Source of the DNA: Saprospiraceae bacterium
GTDB lineage: Bacteria > Bacteroidota > Bacteroidia > Chitinophagales > Saprospiraceae
Assembly (NCBI GenBank): GCA_024762995.1
Contig: JANTGI010000020.1
Location: 1-34,311 of the forward strand
Direction: 5' to 3'
Length of the DNA: 34,311 nucleotides
In this document: positions 32,910-34,311 of the stretch, one piece after another
Layout of the letters: every line of letters begins with the position of its first letter
How positions within the stretch are numbered: the first letter of the stretch is position 1
Notes under the pieces: model-generated
The model's database searches: none
What the model was told of the DNA's origin: nothing
Seen by the model: only the letters and a program-made list of their open reading frames with translations
Position numbers and translations under genes: made by a program

Positions 32910-32970
32910 CGTTTTAATCATGGACTCAAGCGATAAAAGGGTGAAGCCTTTCGGCAAAATAGTCTTGCGA

Positions 32971-32978
32971 CAAAAATA
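32971..32978 (-). promoter_or_regulatory. -7 box TATTTTTG before the class V aminotransferase gene
   Basis: An exact TAnnTTTG match on the minus strand, 14 bp before ATG 32957 and 62 bp before ATG 32909. No -33 TTTG at the usual spacing. Confidence 0.45.
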
Positions 32979-33150
32979 GGTTATTTTTTTGGGAACACGT
33001 AAATTAGGGCAAGGTATTTCGTCTCAATTTATGGCAGTGTATAACATATTGCACCTTTTTGAAGATTTCTGTCCATTCAAGCTCCATTGGAGTGACATCT
33101 TTTTAGCACGCAACGTAGTAGCGGGATACAAGCATAACCCAACTGCAAGT

Positions 33151-33164
33151 CATAGCAAGCTATG
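33151..33164. repeat. CATAGC-AA-GCTATG palindrome, copy 1
   Basis: Perfect 6-bp arms with an AA loop, inside an outer CCAAC/GTTGG pair. Shares its core with 33271 and 34287. Confidence 0.6.
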
Positions 33165-33270
33165 TTGGAAAAACCAACGCAGAGTAAGGGAAAATTTGAA
33201 TTATTTAATTACTGTTATTGTCTAAAAATTAGACTTCAAATTTTTTCTTAATCAAGGCGGATTTTGGAGG

Positions 33271-33284
33271 CATAGCAGGTTATG
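33271..33284. repeat. CATAGC-AG-GTTATG palindrome, copy 2
   Basis: The arms pair with one G-T wobble. Preceded by GGAGG, whereas the copy at 34287 is preceded by GAAGG; both follow AT-rich sequence. Confidence 0.55.
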
Positions 33285-33393
33285 ACGACCACTTGCATAG
33301 TCTAAATATTGTTTTTGTTCAATCTGTTATACACACAATTTATGGGGCTAGGTCTCTTTAAACCCCAAAATTCCTTAGATTTACCCTTAAAAA

Positions 33394-34113
33394 ATGAAAA
33401 ACCGGATTTTTCCTTTTCTATTCCTACTCTTACCCTCCATCTTTTTTGCGCAAGCAGACACCTTGCGGCAAAAAAGACACCATCTACTCAAAAAATCCAT
33501 CCTGCCTGCGACACTCATTGTCAGCGGAAGCCTAATTTCCGGCTCTGCGATGGAAATAAAGCTCCGTGACTATACCATCCAGAAGGTCGGTGCCAACGAC
33601 AGATTCCCCATAGACGACTACTTACAAGCCGCTCCAATCGCTGAATTGTATCTCGCTGATTTACTGGGAGTTAAAGCCAAAAACCACTGGTTTGATCAAT
33701 CCAAAAACTTACTAATGACCGCCGTCCTTAACCAAATCCTTGTCGTCTCTCTCAAACGAACCATCAACAAAACAAGACCCAATGGCGCAAATCATGCGTT
33801 TCCGTCGGGACACACGTCTTTTGCTTTCGCCAACGCCACCGTTTTATATGAAGAATTTAAAGAAACAAATCCCTTTTTGGCTTATAGCGGATTTGGGTTT
33901 GCGACAGTGACCGGCAGCTTACGAGTCGCCAATAATCGTCACTGGTTATCAGATGTTTTGGCCGGAGCGGGTATTGGCCTGTTGTCCGCGACCCTTATCT
34001 ATCATTTTGAGCCGCTAAAAAACTGGAATCCGTTTTTAAGAAAGCAACACTTAGTCATCCGTCCGCAAATCTCCGCTAACTCCTGGTCCGTGCGCGGTCA
34101 ATGGATATTCTGA
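33394..34113 (+). CDS. PAP2-family phosphatase, exported
   Basis: Phosphatidic acid phosphatase type 2 superfamily; removes phosphate from lipid phosphates such as undecaprenyl or phosphatidylglycerol phosphate. 239 residues. The three motifs are present: KRTINKTRP, PSGHT (His140) and RVANNRHWLSD (His183, Asp187). An N-terminal signal (MKNRIFPFLFLLLPSIFFA) precedes the domain, followed by a few hydrophobic helices (about 36-52, 113-122, 144-152, 160-175 and 187-202). The last 20 residues (VIRPQISANSWSVRGQWIF) read as beta-strand with a terminal Phe, unusual for this family. Only a partial promoter (TAGATTTA) is seen upstream. Substrate unknown. Confidence 0.9.
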   Translation: MKNRIFPFLFLLLPSIFFAQADTLRQKRHHLLKKSILPATLIVSGSLISGSAMEIKLRDYTIQKVGANDRFPIDDYLQAAPIAELYLADLLGVKAKNHWFDQSKNLLMTAVLNQILVVSLKRTINKTRPNGANHAFPSGHTSFAFANATVLYEEFKETNPFLAYSGFGFATVTGSLRVANNRHWLSDVLAGAGIGLLSATLIYHFEPLKNWNPFLRKQHLVIRPQISANSWSVRGQWIF

Positions 34114-34175
34114 GCCTTTCTCCCCTTTATATCAAACACTCCGGCAATCACCGGGCATTTATCCATGCAAATTGA

Positions 34176-34195
34176 TATTTTTGCACGTAACTTTG
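34176..34195 (+). promoter_or_regulatory. Two closely spaced -7 boxes near the window end
   Basis: TATTTTTG (34176-34183) and TAACTTTG followed by TCCC (34188-34195) both fit TAnnTTTG on the plus strand. They should drive a gene beyond the window edge. Confidence 0.45.
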
Positions 34196-34286
34196 TCCCG
34201 CAAGATTGCATAACAACCTGAGTTCGATTAAAGATTTGAGATTCAGTTTTCTAAAATTTTTCATTTTCAATTTAATTTTTTGAAGG

Positions 34287-34300
34287 CATAGCGGGCTATG
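34287..34300. repeat. CATAGC-GG-GCTATG palindrome, copy 3
   Basis: Perfect 6-bp arms around GG, preceded by AAGG and a long AT-rich run. Third copy of the element seen at 33151 and 33271, here flanking the PAP2 gene on its other side. Confidence 0.6.
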
Positions 34301-34311
34301 GCAAAGAAAAT

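Larger units (their letters stand above)
32910..33393. other. Divergent intergenic region with CATAGC palindromes
   Basis: No gene is visible; the short frames on the plus strand lack family resemblance. It holds the minus-strand promoter box at 32971-32978, two copies of a CATAGC-GCTATG palindrome (33151, 33271), and AT-rich sequence with poly-T. An outer CCAAC/GTTGG pair (33139-33143 and 33164-33168) encloses the first palindrome. Confidence 0.5.

Noticed and set aside
1-34311. Insertion sequence, prophage or integrative element
   Set aside because: No transposase, integrase, phage structural or plasmid gene is present, and gene content is typical chromosomal housekeeping and envelope functions.

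Overview
The window reads as chromosomal DNA of a member of the Bacteroidota, most likely a Saprospiria/Chitinophagia-type organism (taxonomic level inferred). Direct support: two secreted proteins end in type IX secretion (T9SS) C-terminal sorting domains; modules common in these bacteria are present (HYR, GEVED, C-type lectin-like, LVIVD); there is an ECF sigma factor followed by an anti-sigma-like membrane protein; and Bacteroidota-type promoters (-7 TAnnTTTG, in places with -33 TTTG) lie before many genes, while Shine-Dalgarno sequences are mostly absent. No phage, insertion sequence, CRISPR array, or convincing tRNA or rRNA gene was seen.

Layout. 1-1.3 kb: a tandem hairpin repeat and a coiled-coil membrane protein. 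1.5-4.5 kb: a patatin-like lipase, convergent with an operon of a desuccinylase-type sirtuin and an outer-membrane barrel protein. 4.6-6.7 kb: a T9SS-secreted protein with three lectin-like and two HYR domains. 6.8-8.4 kb: an LVIVD-repeat lipoprotein behind a long leader. 8.5-11 kb: a probable three-gene envelope cassette (outer-membrane protein, ECF sigma factor, anti-sigma-like protein with a beta-barrel tail). 11.0-15.9 kb: an 8-bp tandem repeat, then a 1601-residue secreted glycoside hydrolase with adhesion modules. 15.9-17.1 kb: a gene-poor stretch with three terminator-type hairpins, a duplicated sequence and an imperfect inverted repeat.

17.1-20.2 kb, all on the minus strand: msrA with a TetR regulator, a DUF423 membrane protein, and rlmH with a SixA-like phosphatase. 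20.4-24.8 kb: malQ and glgP overlap and form an alpha-glucan breakdown unit, followed by queD, whose stop codon interlocks with that of the convergent cysteine synthase gene. 25.8-34.1 kb: a TonB-dependent receptor, a Pif1-like helicase, cytidine deaminase, a saccharopine dehydrogenase-like enzyme, a class V aminotransferase and a PAP2 phosphatase.

Most genes are housekeeping or envelope functions. The less ordinary content is in the structured DNA: four repeat families (27-29 bp tandem hairpins, an 8-bp ACACCGTT repeat at three loci, a GGCATGCC-centred palindrome at four gene ends, and a CATAGC-GCTATG palindrome at three sites), an over-represented 13-mer, and the 15.9-17.1 kb locus. Several start codons were moved downstream from the longest reading frame because a promoter or the conserved protein start lies inside the longer frame.
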